64,000 nt of DNA from the NCBI RefSeq assembly GCF_900637865.1, contig NZ_LR134422.1, forward strand, positions 1-64,000, given 5' to 3'. Positions 15,359 to 24,880 of the stretch are shown in pieces. The number at the start of each line of letters is the position of its first letter. Within the stretch, counting starts at the first letter, position 1. The stretch comes from Legionella adelaidensis. GTDB taxonomy: Bacteria; Pseudomonadota; Gammaproteobacteria; Legionellales; Legionellaceae. The notes below the pieces were generated by a model. The model was given only the letters and a program-made list of their open reading frames with translations. It was not told where the DNA came from and did not search any database. The position numbers and the translations under genes are program-made.

Positions 15359-18193
15359 ATGGGCGTGAAAGCTTTTGGCAACACATCTTTTTTTGGCAGT
15401 CAGCAACCTAGCAACTTGGGACATAACCCACAGGAAGAAATTCTCCAAGCAGCAAAAAAAATTCAATTTTTATGGAGGCAAACCCACCTAAAACAAACAG
15501 CAAAAGAATCTTCAAAATATGTAAATCGAATTGTTTCTTTAAAAAAAGCGCAGGCACAATCCTTTACAGAATTAGAAGAGTTTCTCCGTGATCCTTCTAT
15601 CCAAACCTTAACTCATAAGCTTTTATTACATCTGGAACAAGCAAAAACATTAGTAATTCCTGACCGTGAGCAATTGCCTGCTTTTCAAGTATCGGAGCGT
15701 ATTTTTCTCTCCGCTTATCTAATTGCTACAAAACCAGACCATATTATCGAGGACCCCACCGAGTTAGACCACAGAATCATACAAAATGCAGGTGAAATGC
15801 TAGTGGCTTTTGAAAAGCTCTGTAAATTTATGAGCCAAACTTATTTGCCAGCGCCACCTGCCAGAGTCAGCTCCCCTATGGCTAGAGAAACACCCTCTTC
15901 GGACAACGTATTTGCCAGTATGGAACAGCTTCATATAGAGCAAACAAACGAAAGAATGCAGAAAGATCATCGTTTCCTTGCGGAAGGTCGACCCTATTTG
16001 GAGAATTTTCATAAAGCACAAATGGCTTACTATGCTATTTTTGCGGATTGGGAACTACATAATTCCACTCGTTTAGTAAAAATATTTATTGCTAAATATT
16101 TGCACATTGAATCGAGGCATTTTGAGGCATTAAATAATTTAGATCCCCGAGAACTGGAGTGGTGTGAAGCATTCCGTCAACAACAAAAAGTCTTACGGGA
16201 AAAAATTAAAGAGCTTAAGGGTGAAGAAGGCTTATTCATGCTGGAGGAAGAACTAAAAGCTCACCAGCAAATGCTAGAGGCAAATAAATGGACTTTAGCG
16301 CCTCCTGACGTCTTAATGCATGAAATGGCTCTTAATCCCCATTTTACTCTGACGGAAAGTGACTCTCTGATTCTCCCTGAAAACGACGTAAGTCAGGCTA
16401 TTGGGGCACTGGAATTAGAGAATGTCGAACCAATTCTAACAGTACTTGAAGAGATCCGTGATCATATAAGTTATTTGGTCCCTCATAATCAGCAATTTAT
16501 TGCTAACTTATGGGAAGAATTTAATCGCGAAGGAATTGGGGCACTGATTCGAGAAGTCGGTATAGAAGATGCGCTGTATAAAGTTATTTTTGCATTATTC
16601 GAGAAAATTAAACTGCTGGAATCACCAGCACATCTTCCCGAAACCCAAGCTTTTTTAAAAGAGCTTGATTTCAAGTTGTCTTTGCAGGGAACAGATAGAA
16701 ATCTTATTTTAAAAACTGCGATTGAGTTTATTTATAAAAAACTATCGGAAATTAATCGTGATCTGGGAAACTATTATATTAATCAATCGCGTTTATCAGT
16801 CAGCCATAATATTGAGACATTTGAACAGAGCAGATTTAAAGAGCGTCTCGGCAAAAAACAATTTAATCTGGCAAATGTTCTGGAGTCTCTCAATCAAATA
16901 GTTGTCTCGCCTGAAAAATTCCAGCTAACAACAGCGGCTTTATGCTCCAAACATGTGGCCAGCCATGTTGCCAGAGCCATTTTACTGTCTACTCTACAGC
17001 ATAATGGGCAGTTAGAAGCGAGTGCTCTACCCGAAACCTTTTATTTAGACCACAAACGACTTATACAATGGCATAGAAGATTTCAACAACTTTTCTACAC
17101 GGGCTCAATGTTGGCTTTCATGGAAACAGCGGCCCTCCAATTGGGGACTAAAATTCCCCCTTCCGAGATAATCGAGCAAAAAGAAACACTGTTAAGGCTT
17201 CTTGATGCTGGTGAATTAGACACCCCGGAAAAAGTAGCAGATTTTGCTACAACAAGTCTTATGATCGTCCTGGCTAAACAGGGGAAGATAATAAGCCCAC
17301 GCGAGGAAAGCCTTTTTAGGACCTTGGCAGGTAATATTTGTACAGGGAACCATAAGGCTGCTGAAATAATAAGAAATAGACTAAGCAACCATTTATCAAT
17401 GTTTCTAAGCAAAGGATACTTCCCTGAGCAAGTCCAGGGAAAATCAAAAGTATATGGTTTGGAATCAGAGATAGCAAAATTAGGAGATGACATTCTACCG
17501 GTATTACATCTGCATTTAAAAGTGCATGGAAAATTTTACCGAAAACGTATGGAAGCCCGTCTATGGGAACCCTTATATAAAATTTTCCGCGAACCTCACC
17601 CTCCTTCGGACATACCCTCTATGGTCGCGATAGAAGAAGAGTCGATTGTTGCTACGCACGCTTATATACAAAAATTATCTTTTATGCTTTCAGGATTAAT
17701 CCTTATTCAACAAAGGATATTTCACGAAAACGCATGGGAATTGGGTTTAATGCTCGATCCTTCCACATTAAAGGAGCACGCCGTTACTAAAGACATTATA
17801 AAGATGGTAAATGATCCAAGCATCTCGCTAGATACTATAGAAAATAAATTATTAGAGTTAATGAAAAAAGTAGCGGCAGAACACAATATTACTTATGAAG
17901 CGGATGATGAGCGCAAAATGGCAAGAATGTTTAGCTTGGCAAAGACCGCCCAAACACCTGGGAGTAAGGTGGTGTTAGCCGAGCTGACAACTGTTTGTCG
18001 TAAAGCAGCTAAAGGCCCCCTACCTAAAATCAATCATGAGTTAATTAGCTTGTTTCCTGATGAAATAAAGAAAATGTGTGATCAAGTAAATAAAATAATG
18101 GAGGATGTGAAAGAATATCATACGGTTGCAGACAGCGAGCCTTTAGCACAACAGATTCCTATGATGCGTTCAGGTAAAACGCTTGGTCTTTAA
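15359..18193 (+). CDS. IQ-motif and T-complex-11 (TCP11)-like protein, effector candidate
   Basis: 944 aa from the ATG at 15359, preceded by AGGTGTG; a GTG four codons upstream is less well placed. Near residues 30-45 an IQ motif (KKIQFLWRQTHLK) fits the calmodulin-binding consensus. Around residues 425-500 the pattern FLKELDFKL ... INRDLGNYYI ... ETFEQSRFKERL resembles the TCP11 family's helical core (family pattern: leucine-rich LL.EL, then MKLDMANF, then YER..F). The remaining C-terminus is all-helical. TCP11 proteins are eukaryotic, so this looks like a host-derived gene. A strong terminator follows. Function is unknown. Confidence 0.65.
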   Translation: MGVKAFGNTSFFGSQQPSNLGHNPQEEILQAAKKIQFLWRQTHLKQTAKESSKYVNRIVSLKKAQAQSFTELEEFLRDPSIQTLTHKLLLHLEQAKTLVIPDREQLPAFQVSERIFLSAYLIATKPDHIIEDPTELDHRIIQNAGEMLVAFEKLCKFMSQTYLPAPPARVSSPMARETPSSDNVFASMEQLHIEQTNERMQKDHRFLAEGRPYLENFHKAQMAYYAIFADWELHNSTRLVKIFIAKYLHIESRHFEALNNLDPRELEWCEAFRQQQKVLREKIKELKGEEGLFMLEEELKAHQQMLEANKWTLAPPDVLMHEMALNPHFTLTESDSLILPENDVSQAIGALELENVEPILTVLEEIRDHISYLVPHNQQFIANLWEEFNREGIGALIREVGIEDALYKVIFALFEKIKLLESPAHLPETQAFLKELDFKLSLQGTDRNLILKTAIEFIYKKLSEINRDLGNYYINQSRLSVSHNIETFEQSRFKERLGKKQFNLANVLESLNQIVVSPEKFQLTTAALCSKHVASHVARAILLSTLQHNGQLEASALPETFYLDHKRLIQWHRRFQQLFYTGSMLAFMETAALQLGTKIPPSEIIEQKETLLRLLDAGELDTPEKVADFATTSLMIVLAKQGKIISPREESLFRTLAGNICTGNHKAAEIIRNRLSNHLSMFLSKGYFPEQVQGKSKVYGLESEIAKLGDDILPVLHLHLKVHGKFYRKRMEARLWEPLYKIFREPHPPSDIPSMVAIEEESIVATHAYIQKLSFMLSGLILIQQRIFHENAWELGLMLDPSTLKEHAVTKDIIKMVNDPSISLDTIENKLLELMKKVAAEHNITYEADDERKMARMFSLAKTAQTPGSKVVLAELTTVCRKAAKGPLPKINHELISLFPDEIKKMCDQVNKIMEDVKEYHTVADSEPLAQQIPMMRSGKTLGL

Positions 18194-18203
18194 GTATCAG
18201 CAA

Positions 18204-18230
18204 AAGCCATCGAAAGCGATGGCTTTTTTT
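18204..18230 (+). terminator. Intrinsic terminator after the TCP11-like gene
   Basis: Stem GCCATCG/CGATGGC (18206-18212 with 18217-18223), loop AAAG, followed by seven Ts. It lies 11 bases after the stop codon and separates the gene from the convergent ankyrin gene. Confidence 0.9.
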
Positions 18231-18243
18231 ATTCGAAATTTAT

Positions 18244-19896
18244 TTATCCTCCACCTATTCTGCTTTCCGTGCCTTTGGATGTTAAGAATGCCTTTACATC
18301 ACTATCACTCGTACACTCCCCCGGTGTTAAATTAGTATTATCATAAATATCTACAGAGGCTCCTGCCCTGACATAGAGCTGAATAAGGTTTCTGTCCCCC
18401 ACTGCTACAGCATAGTGTAATGGTGTTTTACCATCTTTATCTTTAAGGTCTAAAGCACAATGTGCTCTAACTAAAATGGCAGCACAATCGAAATTTCTGC
18501 TAATAGTTGCCCAATGCAATGCAGAACGTTGAGAAGCAGGATCAATTTTATTTAAATCATCTGTTTTCATATATTTGACTAAAGTTTTTAATTCAAGCAA
18601 CTTCCCCCATGCCGCGGCTCTTCGTAAAGCTTGATCATAAACAGGACATAATACTTCGGTGGGTTTACGTAGTGAATAACAAACAGAGGCTAATTGCTCT
18701 TGAGCAGTTGTTGACCTTTGAGCATTAATAAAGCCTAGAAGCCTGGGCGCAATTTTTCCCGAGGCTTTGTCTATAACTTTTTGATTCATTTCAATAAGTC
18801 GAGAACTAATCGTAGAAATATTTAATAGTTCATGTGTTTTATGCATATCTTTTTTGCTTAAGGGCTTATCTGCAAATAAAAGTGTTGCAAGATCAGTGAG
18901 CATTTGGGGCATTGCCCCAAATAAACCGCTGTCTGTTGAAATTAAAGATTTAATCGCTACTAAAAAAGAAGCGACGAATTCTGCATTGTGAGTGAAATCC
19001 TGGTAGTAGGTAAGTTTGCCGTCTTTCAATGCTTCAATAGTGCTAGCCACTCCTGTTGCCAATACTACAGGTGCAGAGCGGGCTACTGCTTGGCGCATTG
19101 TTCCATGAGGAAGGGATTGATGAAAGGTAATTTTCGGATATGCTAGGCTAGTATCTAAGGTAGCGTCACTTTCGTACTCTTTTTGAATTTCACTTGCATT
19201 GCTAGCGAAATTACCTACTAACAGATATTCTTGCAAGCCTGTCAATTTAATGTATTGAGTTATGAGTTGATAATCTTTCTGCCCTTGAACAGCAGCCAGG
19301 TACATAAACCCATATACTCGTTTGGGAATAACTTCGTCTCCCTCCCTCGAAAGTTTTAATTCTCCTGCACTTTGTATAAATGGTAATCCTAATCGGTCAG
19401 CTCCGAATCCCGCGCTGGCAACTAAAAAATCATCTGAGTTAAATAAATCATATAAACCTGGTTGGTCATATGCCACTTGTCGATTATAGGCTAATTTTTC
19501 TAGGTAACTACCATAAGCAGGCTGATGCGCGTTACCAACAAATAAAAATTTACATTCAGGAGAAATAACACGTTTAACTAATTCACTGGGAGCATATTTA
19601 CACCGGTTAGCATCTATAAAAGCCACCACTGTATTTTCTAGGGGATCTAATGTTTCTAATGAAGATAAACCAATACTAAAACCATCAACGCTTAAGCGTC
19701 CATCAATAGGAGCACCATATAAAAATTCAAAATTTCGCACTCCAGACAGACTACTTATTAATACAATATCTACATCCGTTTTACCTTCTAATCTAATCTC
19801 CTGCATCATATCTCTAGCGAGACTCCCGGCAAATGCATAGTCTCCTTTTGCAGTCTCATTATGACAGTTGGCATGAATTAAAATCACCTGACCCAT
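18244..19896 (-). CDS. GT-B-like N-terminal domain fused to ankyrin repeats (effector candidate)
   Basis: 550 aa, start supported by AGAGG. Residues 1-330 have a Rossmann-like pattern: an N-terminal strand (VILIHANCH), and a late segment (HQSLPHGTMRQAVARSAPVV ... VASTIEALKDGKLTYYQD) resembling the nucleotide-sugar end of GT-B glycosyltransferases. I cannot identify catalytic residues with confidence. Residues about 445-530 contain two good ankyrin repeats (RSALHWATISRNFDCAAILV and DGKTPLHYAVAVGDRNLIQL). Ankyrin fusions of this kind are common among Legionella effectors. It is the only gene between a TCP11-like gene and an MFS transporter. Confidence 0.7.
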   Translation of the reverse strand: MGQVILIHANCHNETAKGDYAFAGSLARDMMQEIRLEGKTDVDIVLISSLSGVRNFEFLYGAPIDGRLSVDGFSIGLSSLETLDPLENTVVAFIDANRCKYAPSELVKRVISPECKFLFVGNAHQPAYGSYLEKLAYNRQVAYDQPGLYDLFNSDDFLVASAGFGADRLGLPFIQSAGELKLSREGDEVIPKRVYGFMYLAAVQGQKDYQLITQYIKLTGLQEYLLVGNFASNASEIQKEYESDATLDTSLAYPKITFHQSLPHGTMRQAVARSAPVVLATGVASTIEALKDGKLTYYQDFTHNAEFVASFLVAIKSLISTDSGLFGAMPQMLTDLATLLFADKPLSKKDMHKTHELLNISTISSRLIEMNQKVIDKASGKIAPRLLGFINAQRSTTAQEQLASVCYSLRKPTEVLCPVYDQALRRAAAWGKLLELKTLVKYMKTDDLNKIDPASQRSALHWATISRNFDCAAILVRAHCALDLKDKDGKTPLHYAVAVGDRNLIQLYVRAGASVDIYDNTNLTPGECTSDSDVKAFLTSKGTESRIGGG

Positions 19897-20086
19897 AAAA
19901 ACCTCTTATTGACCAAATCGGGATCATTTTATCCACGCATCCTTAATAAAATATTAATAGAATGGTTAAATAATGAATTTTTTGTGTTTTTTATTTATCC
20001 TAAAATTTTATTAGCTGGTTTCATGTTATCGGAATAAAAACCAATCAACTGAGTACCACTCCTTTCAATAAAGGCCGCAAAAGTAT

Positions 20087-20118
20087 GCTGAGGATGTGAA
20101 CAGCGCACATTCCTCAGC
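20087..20118 (-). terminator. Hairpin downstream of the MFS gene, possible terminator
   Basis: Arms 20087-20098 (GCTGAGGATGTG) and 20106-20118 pair with one bulged base around a seven-base loop. On the minus strand the stem is followed by ATACTTTT, a weak U-tract. It lies nine bases beyond the stop of the MFS gene. Confidence 0.5.
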
Positions 20119-20126
20119 TCGAATTA

Positions 20127-21377
20127 TTATTGAGTCAAAAGAAACTGGGAGGATTTTTTGGTGTGGGTAACTCTTAGTTTCACTATATAAATACAACCTG
20201 TGCCCAGCAATGCACAAATTGGGATGATACTTAAAGCGTGTTGAAAAGCAGTTGTACTAAACCCACTTGCTTCGTTTCCATAATAACTCATTATTTTACC
20301 AATAACAGTATGGAACAAAGAACCGCCTAACATATTGATACAATTTAAAAAAGCTACGGTAACCCCAGCATAAGACGAAGAAACCATACTAGAGCCCACA
20401 GCAAAAATTAACACTTGGTAACTGCATAGCACCCCGACGCTAAACAATAATATACTTAACGCAAGGCTACTGGAAAAAGTTTGCGCCAGTAAAAATAAAA
20501 AAATAACCGCCAAACCCACGCCGCATAAGCAAATACTCAAATAATTACCAAATTTCTTGCCAAACCAAGCCATGAGGGGTCCTCCGGCAATCATTCCTAC
20601 AAATATTAAAGAAGCTAAGAATGCAGCATCTGTTTTCCCAAAAGAGTAGGCAGTCATTAGATAAGGAACTCCCCATACATCTGCAAACCCTTCTAACGCT
20701 CCTACCATTAATAAATTAGCCATGGCTACTGCCCATATAATGGGAGAAGACAATAAACTTATAAAATTAGAAAACCTTAATTTTTCAAATGAATCATTGT
20801 TATTTTTTGGTTGACGTAACGTTATAAAACACAAAAAGCCTAACACGCTTATTACTATGGCAAGTGTAATACCTACTCTATACCCTCCATAAACTGCCAG
20901 CCATTTTGACAAAGGTTTACCACCATAAACTGCTCCAATAAGGCCAAGACTAAAGGAAAATCCAATCATTTTTGCATATTGCCCTTTATCAAACCAATCA
21001 GAAACAACTTTCGAAACCCCCAGGATACCTACCGCTGAACCAGCCCCAATCATGAACCTACTTAAAAGTGCAATATAAAAATTGGAACTAATGGTAAATA
21101 AATAAGCCCCTGCTCCACAGAATAACGCGAATACAAAAATTACTTTTTTAGCACCAAATTTATCCAGTAAAATAGCGGTCGGCACTTGCATTCCGGCATA
21201 TCCATAGTAATAAAATGCAGCGATCAACCCAAAACCAGCGGCATCAATGGCATATTGCTGCATAAATTCTTGCATCATTAAACCAGGCCACAAACGTAAG
21301 ATAAATTGAAAGGCAAAGAATAACAGTGGAAAAGACCACATTAACAAGGCCTGCGAATTTTTATTTTGATTTGTCAT
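20127..21377 (-). CDS. Major facilitator superfamily transporter
   Basis: 416 aa with about 12 hydrophobic helices in two halves. The loop between helices 2 and 3 carries the MFS motif (AILLDKFGAKKVIF), and the start has a GAGGAAG site. Helix 4 has RFMIGAGSAVGIL. Legionella has many MFS transporters of this type, some for amino acids or nucleosides, but the substrate cannot be told here. It is transcribed alone, divergent from the attachment-protein-family gene. Confidence 0.85.
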   Translation of the reverse strand: MTNQNKNSQALLMWSFPLLFFAFQFILRLWPGLMMQEFMQQYAIDAAGFGLIAAFYYYGYAGMQVPTAILLDKFGAKKVIFVFALFCGAGAYLFTISSNFYIALLSRFMIGAGSAVGILGVSKVVSDWFDKGQYAKMIGFSFSLGLIGAVYGGKPLSKWLAVYGGYRVGITLAIVISVLGFLCFITLRQPKNNNDSFEKLRFSNFISLLSSPIIWAVAMANLLMVGALEGFADVWGVPYLMTAYSFGKTDAAFLASLIFVGMIAGGPLMAWFGKKFGNYLSICLCGVGLAVIFLFLLAQTFSSSLALSILLFSVGVLCSYQVLIFAVGSSMVSSSYAGVTVAFLNCINMLGGSLFHTVIGKIMSYYGNEASGFSTTAFQHALSIIPICALLGTGCIYIVKLRVTHTKKSSQFLLTQ

Positions 21378-21721
21378 TTTATACTTCCTCTCAGTTAGTT
21401 ATCCCGCGCTCCCCCTAGAGAGGTGCGGGTATAATAACAAGCCACTCTAGGGTTAAGAGAGAAAAGTAAGAATCACCACCACGAGAAGTGCAATAAGAGA
21501 AACACGGCAAAACAGAGCAAGCGCATTATTTGCTACATACGAGGAAAAACTAAATATGCTTTGACCGTTTACCATTTGGGATTTCTGATTTAAAACATAA
21601 AGAAATTAAAATAACAAACTGTGTTTTAGTTTGTCAAATTTTTTTATACCTAGGGAGAATCTGCTATGATTAAAATATGGCCATTTAATTACAAACCCCT
21701 CAGCTTTATAAGGAGGATAAG
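21378..21721. other. Divergent intergenic region
   Basis: 344 bases between the divergent MFS and Host_attach genes. A TATAAT hexamer lies at 21430-21435, without a convincing -35 partner. No gene or RNA is evident. The final bases AAGGAGGATAAG form a near-perfect ribosome-binding site for the gene at 21722. Confidence 0.5.
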
Positions 21722-22159
21722 ATGAAATGGATAGTTGCTGCGAATACAAACTGCTGCCATATATATAATTATGATAGTAAACCCAAAAAATTAAACCTCA
21801 TCAAAGAAATATACCACCCCGAAAATAAACTAAAAGCAAGCCAAATTAATAGCGACAAACCTGGTCATTTTCAAACAAGTGCGCATGTTCGGGGCGCCTA
21901 CCCCCTAACTACCAACCCCGAGCAGGTTTATATTGATAGATTTGCCAAAGAAGTAGCTGATGATTTGAACGAAGCCCGTAATGATCATTCCTATGATGAA
22001 CTAATCATTGTAATGCCTGCTCAAATGGAAGGGCGCTTTTTGCAACACTTAAATAAAAATGTGAAAGAGTTGATTACCAGTTTTATTCAAAAAAATATTA
22101 TGAATTTATCTGATCAAGAATTATTAGAGTATGTAACGGATAAACTAAAAAAATGGTAG
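21722..22159 (+). CDS. Host_attach family protein (PF10116-like)
   Basis: 145 aa, full length. It starts with the family's MKWIVAANT strand and carries VYIDRFAKEVADDLNEAR and DELIIVMPAQMEGRFLQHL, the features of the protein family named for attachment to host cells. The name derives from Agrobacterium; the fold resembles release-factor-eRF1-like domains and the biochemical role is not established. It is followed 28 bases later by a HAD phosphatase. Confidence 0.85.
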   Translation: MKWIVAANTNCCHIYNYDSKPKKLNLIKEIYHPENKLKASQINSDKPGHFQTSAHVRGAYPLTTNPEQVYIDRFAKEVADDLNEARNDHSYDELIIVMPAQMEGRFLQHLNKNVKELITSFIQKNIMNLSDQELLEYVTDKLKKW

Positions 22160-22187
22160 ACTACAAAAAAATTATCCAGGGAAAACG

Positions 22188-22862
22188 GTGAGTAAATATC
22201 CATATATACTTTTTGATGCTGATGATACTTTGTTTCATTTTAATCCGCACTCAGGCTTACGAGAGATGTTTCTGCAATCCGAAATAGCATTTACCCTCGA
22301 CCACCTTGAAACATTTAAAAAAATTAATAATCGATTGTGGGACGCATTTCAAAAGGGGGAAATTTCGGCTCAAAACTTAAAAGAGCAACGTTTTGCGCAT
22401 TTGGCTGCCGAATTCAATAAAACCTCGCTGGAATTAAACGATTTATTTTTAAAATGTATGTATGAGGATTGTGCGCCTATTGATGGTGCTATCTCTCTTT
22501 TAAATAAATTAAAAGGAAGAGCCACATTAGGGATGGTTACTAATGGGTTTACCAATTACCAGCAAGAAAGACTGGAGAAATCAGGCCTAACCAACCATTT
22601 TGATATTTATGTAATTAGCGAAGAGATAGGTATTGCCAAACCTAATCGGAAAATTTTTGATCATGCCTTAGCACTAATGGGTAATCCCAATCGTGATAGC
22701 GTTTTAATGATTGGTGACAGTCTTGATTCAGACATACAAGGAGGCTTAAACGCCGGTATTCATACTTGCTGGTTTAACCTGGCCAAGAATAGTATTAATA
22801 CAAATATTAAGCCCCATTATGAAGTAAATAGCCACCAAGAATTAGAAAATATATTAACGTAG
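22188..22862 (+). CDS. HAD-superfamily hydrolase, YjjG-like nucleotidase
   Basis: 224 aa starting at a GTG. HAD motifs: motif I DADDTLF (Asp10/Asp12 region), motif II VTNG near residue 117, motif III Lys in GIAKPNRKIF, motif IV GDSLDSDIQGG. A helical cap lies between motifs I and II. Closest in style to YjjG/YfnB pyrimidine 5'-nucleotidases, which dephosphorylate non-canonical pyrimidine nucleotides. Probably co-transcribed with the upstream gene. Confidence 0.85.
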   Translation: MSKYPYILFDADDTLFHFNPHSGLREMFLQSEIAFTLDHLETFKKINNRLWDAFQKGEISAQNLKEQRFAHLAAEFNKTSLELNDLFLKCMYEDCAPIDGAISLLNKLKGRATLGMVTNGFTNYQQERLEKSGLTNHFDIYVISEEIGIAKPNRKIFDHALALMGNPNRDSVLMIGDSLDSDIQGGLNAGIHTCWFNLAKNSINTNIKPHYEVNSHQELENILT

Positions 22863-22921
22863 ATATAGGGGAAAGACCCTCAACAATTTTTAAATAATCA
22901 TCGTGGGCCTTTGGCATCAAC

Positions 22922-23890
22922 CTACATTTCCATAGTCAAAGCATTGGCCACATTTTGTATATCAGTAGCAATAGCAGTTTTTCTATTCATAAAAAATCCT
23001 GCTCCGCATGCTATTAATGCAGCCCCTGTACCTATACCAGCTGTGGTAGCTAAAGCTAACAAAGCGACTCCTAACGCCGTCATGAGCCCCGCGATAATTT
23101 TCATTGTTGCAGAGGTAGGCAATTGGTCGCTATATTGTTTATATTTTTCAATATTTTCTCTTGAGGGAGTTTGAAGAACCAAACGGGTCATACGAAGAAG
23201 GTCAATGAGTAGACTCCTATCTACTTCATTTTTTTGGCTTTCTATGTGCTGAATCAATTGATCGATTAATTGTTGAACTTCTAAAGGCTTAGAACAGATT
23301 TTTAAAACATATAATTGATATTCAAACTCTACTGAGGTACTTTCCTCATAAGACAGTTTAGATTTAATTTCAATATCCAAACACTCAGTTATGCCAGGTT
23401 CTAAATACTCAGCTTGTTTTAAAAGTAATAAGGCCAGTGGCCTATCTATTGCAACACCTTGTGTTTCATCACCACTCAACAAAAAGCGAGCGAGCCCATA
23501 CATAGATGGGGCATGGTTGAGCGCAATCAACGGCTCGAAATAACTTATAGCTTCACAAAGATTTTTTTCCCTGAAGGTGAGGCGATCTTTATAAATTTTA
23601 GCCAACACCCAATGGCAACCGAGTCCTTTTTGTCTATGCAGTAAATCTAAGGCTTGTGCTGCTTCATACCTTCTCTCGCTCAGTCCAAAAAGTAAACTGA
23701 GCCCATATAACGCTCGAAAGTTAAGGAGTTGCTCCTCGGTTAACTCAACAGTCTTAGGATAATTTTCTAAATAAGCATGACACTCTTCGGGAAAAGGCTC
23801 ATCACAGAGAGAGTTAAAGCAGGTTAAATAGGCTTGCTCATCGCCAGCGCAAATTTTGGGAAGCAGTTGTTTTAAAAGCTCGAGGTTCAT
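22922..23890 (-). CDS. Sel1-like helical protein with C-terminal membrane hairpin
   Basis: 322 aa. Residues 60-200 are helical with Sel1/TPR-like spacing (APSMYGLARFLLSGDETQG ... LALLLLKQAEYL). Near residues 260-300 two adjacent hydrophobic segments rich in Gly and Ala (AGLMTALGVALLALATTAGI and TGAALIACGAGFF) would form a membrane hairpin. This arrangement is common in Legionella proteins inserted into host membranes, but no homologue is recognised. It lies 72 bases downstream of the amidotransferase gene on the same strand. Confidence 0.6.
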   Translation of the reverse strand: MNLELLKQLLPKICAGDEQAYLTCFNSLCDEPFPEECHAYLENYPKTVELTEEQLLNFRALYGLSLLFGLSERRYEAAQALDLLHRQKGLGCHWVLAKIYKDRLTFREKNLCEAISYFEPLIALNHAPSMYGLARFLLSGDETQGVAIDRPLALLLLKQAEYLEPGITECLDIEIKSKLSYEESTSVEFEYQLYVLKICSKPLEVQQLIDQLIQHIESQKNEVDRSLLIDLLRMTRLVLQTPSRENIEKYKQYSDQLPTSATMKIIAGLMTALGVALLALATTAGIGTGAALIACGAGFFMNRKTAIATDIQNVANALTMEM

Positions 23891-23962
23891 TTATTTCTCT
23901 AGGGGCAAAAATAGTGAATTATACTTTCTTCAGTCCACATTTCCAGGAAAAAAATTTTTGCA

Positions 23963-24877
23963 CTAAATAGTAATATCTTGGGTAATAATACGAATTTCTC
24001 CCTGAGCATACTCTGCAAACAATAAAGTATATTCAGGGACTTCCAGCCAGGTGGTGGTGTCTTCAGTAAGTGGTTCAGAGGCAATAATGATACTTTTCTT
24101 CTCTGACCCTTTCATTTTATATTCATTATCGAAAAATCCGTAACAATCTCCATACGTGTACCAAAGCGAGTGGTATGTAAAATGGGGGTTAGCTACCATA
24201 TTCAATGGTTGCCAGCCATAATCAAGAACAAAACGGGTGGCGGCAATAAATTCGCCATTGGTTATGAAAAGATTCACTGGTGAATTAATTTGAATCTGAT
24301 GTTTTTTACGCACTATTTTAAGAATATTTAAGGTTTCTGTTATCGCATGAATTATTTCCTGGCTTGTATAACTCCCTGCGGTAAAGGGTAATTGTGATAA
24401 AAAGACTGCATAAATCCACTCACTATCTGTCGTTCCGTGGATAAACTTGTGATACTCCTCATGAATATACTCCAAAAGATCAAAACGCATTACGTCGAAA
24501 TTATATAATGATCCATTGTGAGCCAAAGCAACATTTGAGCCAGAAAAAACAAACGGATGGACATTTTGCGTGGAAACCACTTGTTTTTCATGATACGCCA
24601 CCCCCCTTAAATGCGCGAGTAAACAATAGGGTGATATCTTTTCCGAGAGATTACGCAAATTGTCATCATAGAAAGGCAGCTGCGGAGTTTTGTAAAGAAA
24701 AGGCATTTTCGGGTTATTAGAGGTTTTATCCCAAGCAGCCATACCAAAACCGGCTAAATTGAGAATATAAGACATGTATTTGGGATGATAACTTTGTTTT
24801 ATAAAAGAGTTATCCGGCTTATAAAGCAACTCTGCTGGTAATGTAGGCTTTCCTAAATATGATAAAATTCTACACAT
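23963..24877 (-). CDS. Class II glutamine amidotransferase (YafJ/EgtC-type), paralogue 2
   Basis: 304 aa. Cys2 is the expected N-terminal nucleophile (MCRILSYLG), and the sequence parallels the 5256-6110 protein throughout: LLYKPDNSFIKQS, GFGMAAWD, LLAHLRG, LAHNGSLYNF, TDSEWIYAVFL and TYGDCYGFF. Family members cleave gamma-glutamyl amides; EgtC in ergothioneine synthesis is the best-known example. The start is three bases after the stop of a double cNMP-domain gene, and its ribosome-binding site (CAGGTGA) contains that stop, indicating one operon with the GCS2 ligase further upstream. Confidence 0.85.
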   Translation of the reverse strand: MCRILSYLGKPTLPAELLYKPDNSFIKQSYHPKYMSYILNLAGFGMAAWDKTSNNPKMPFLYKTPQLPFYDDNLRNLSEKISPYCLLAHLRGVAYHEKQVVSTQNVHPFVFSGSNVALAHNGSLYNFDVMRFDLLEYIHEEYHKFIHGTTDSEWIYAVFLSQLPFTAGSYTSQEIIHAITETLNILKIVRKKHQIQINSPVNLFITNGEFIAATRFVLDYGWQPLNMVANPHFTYHSLWYTYGDCYGFFDNEYKMKGSEKKSIIIASEPLTEDTTTWLEVPEYTLLFAEYAQGEIRIITQDITI

Positions 24878-24880
24878 AGG

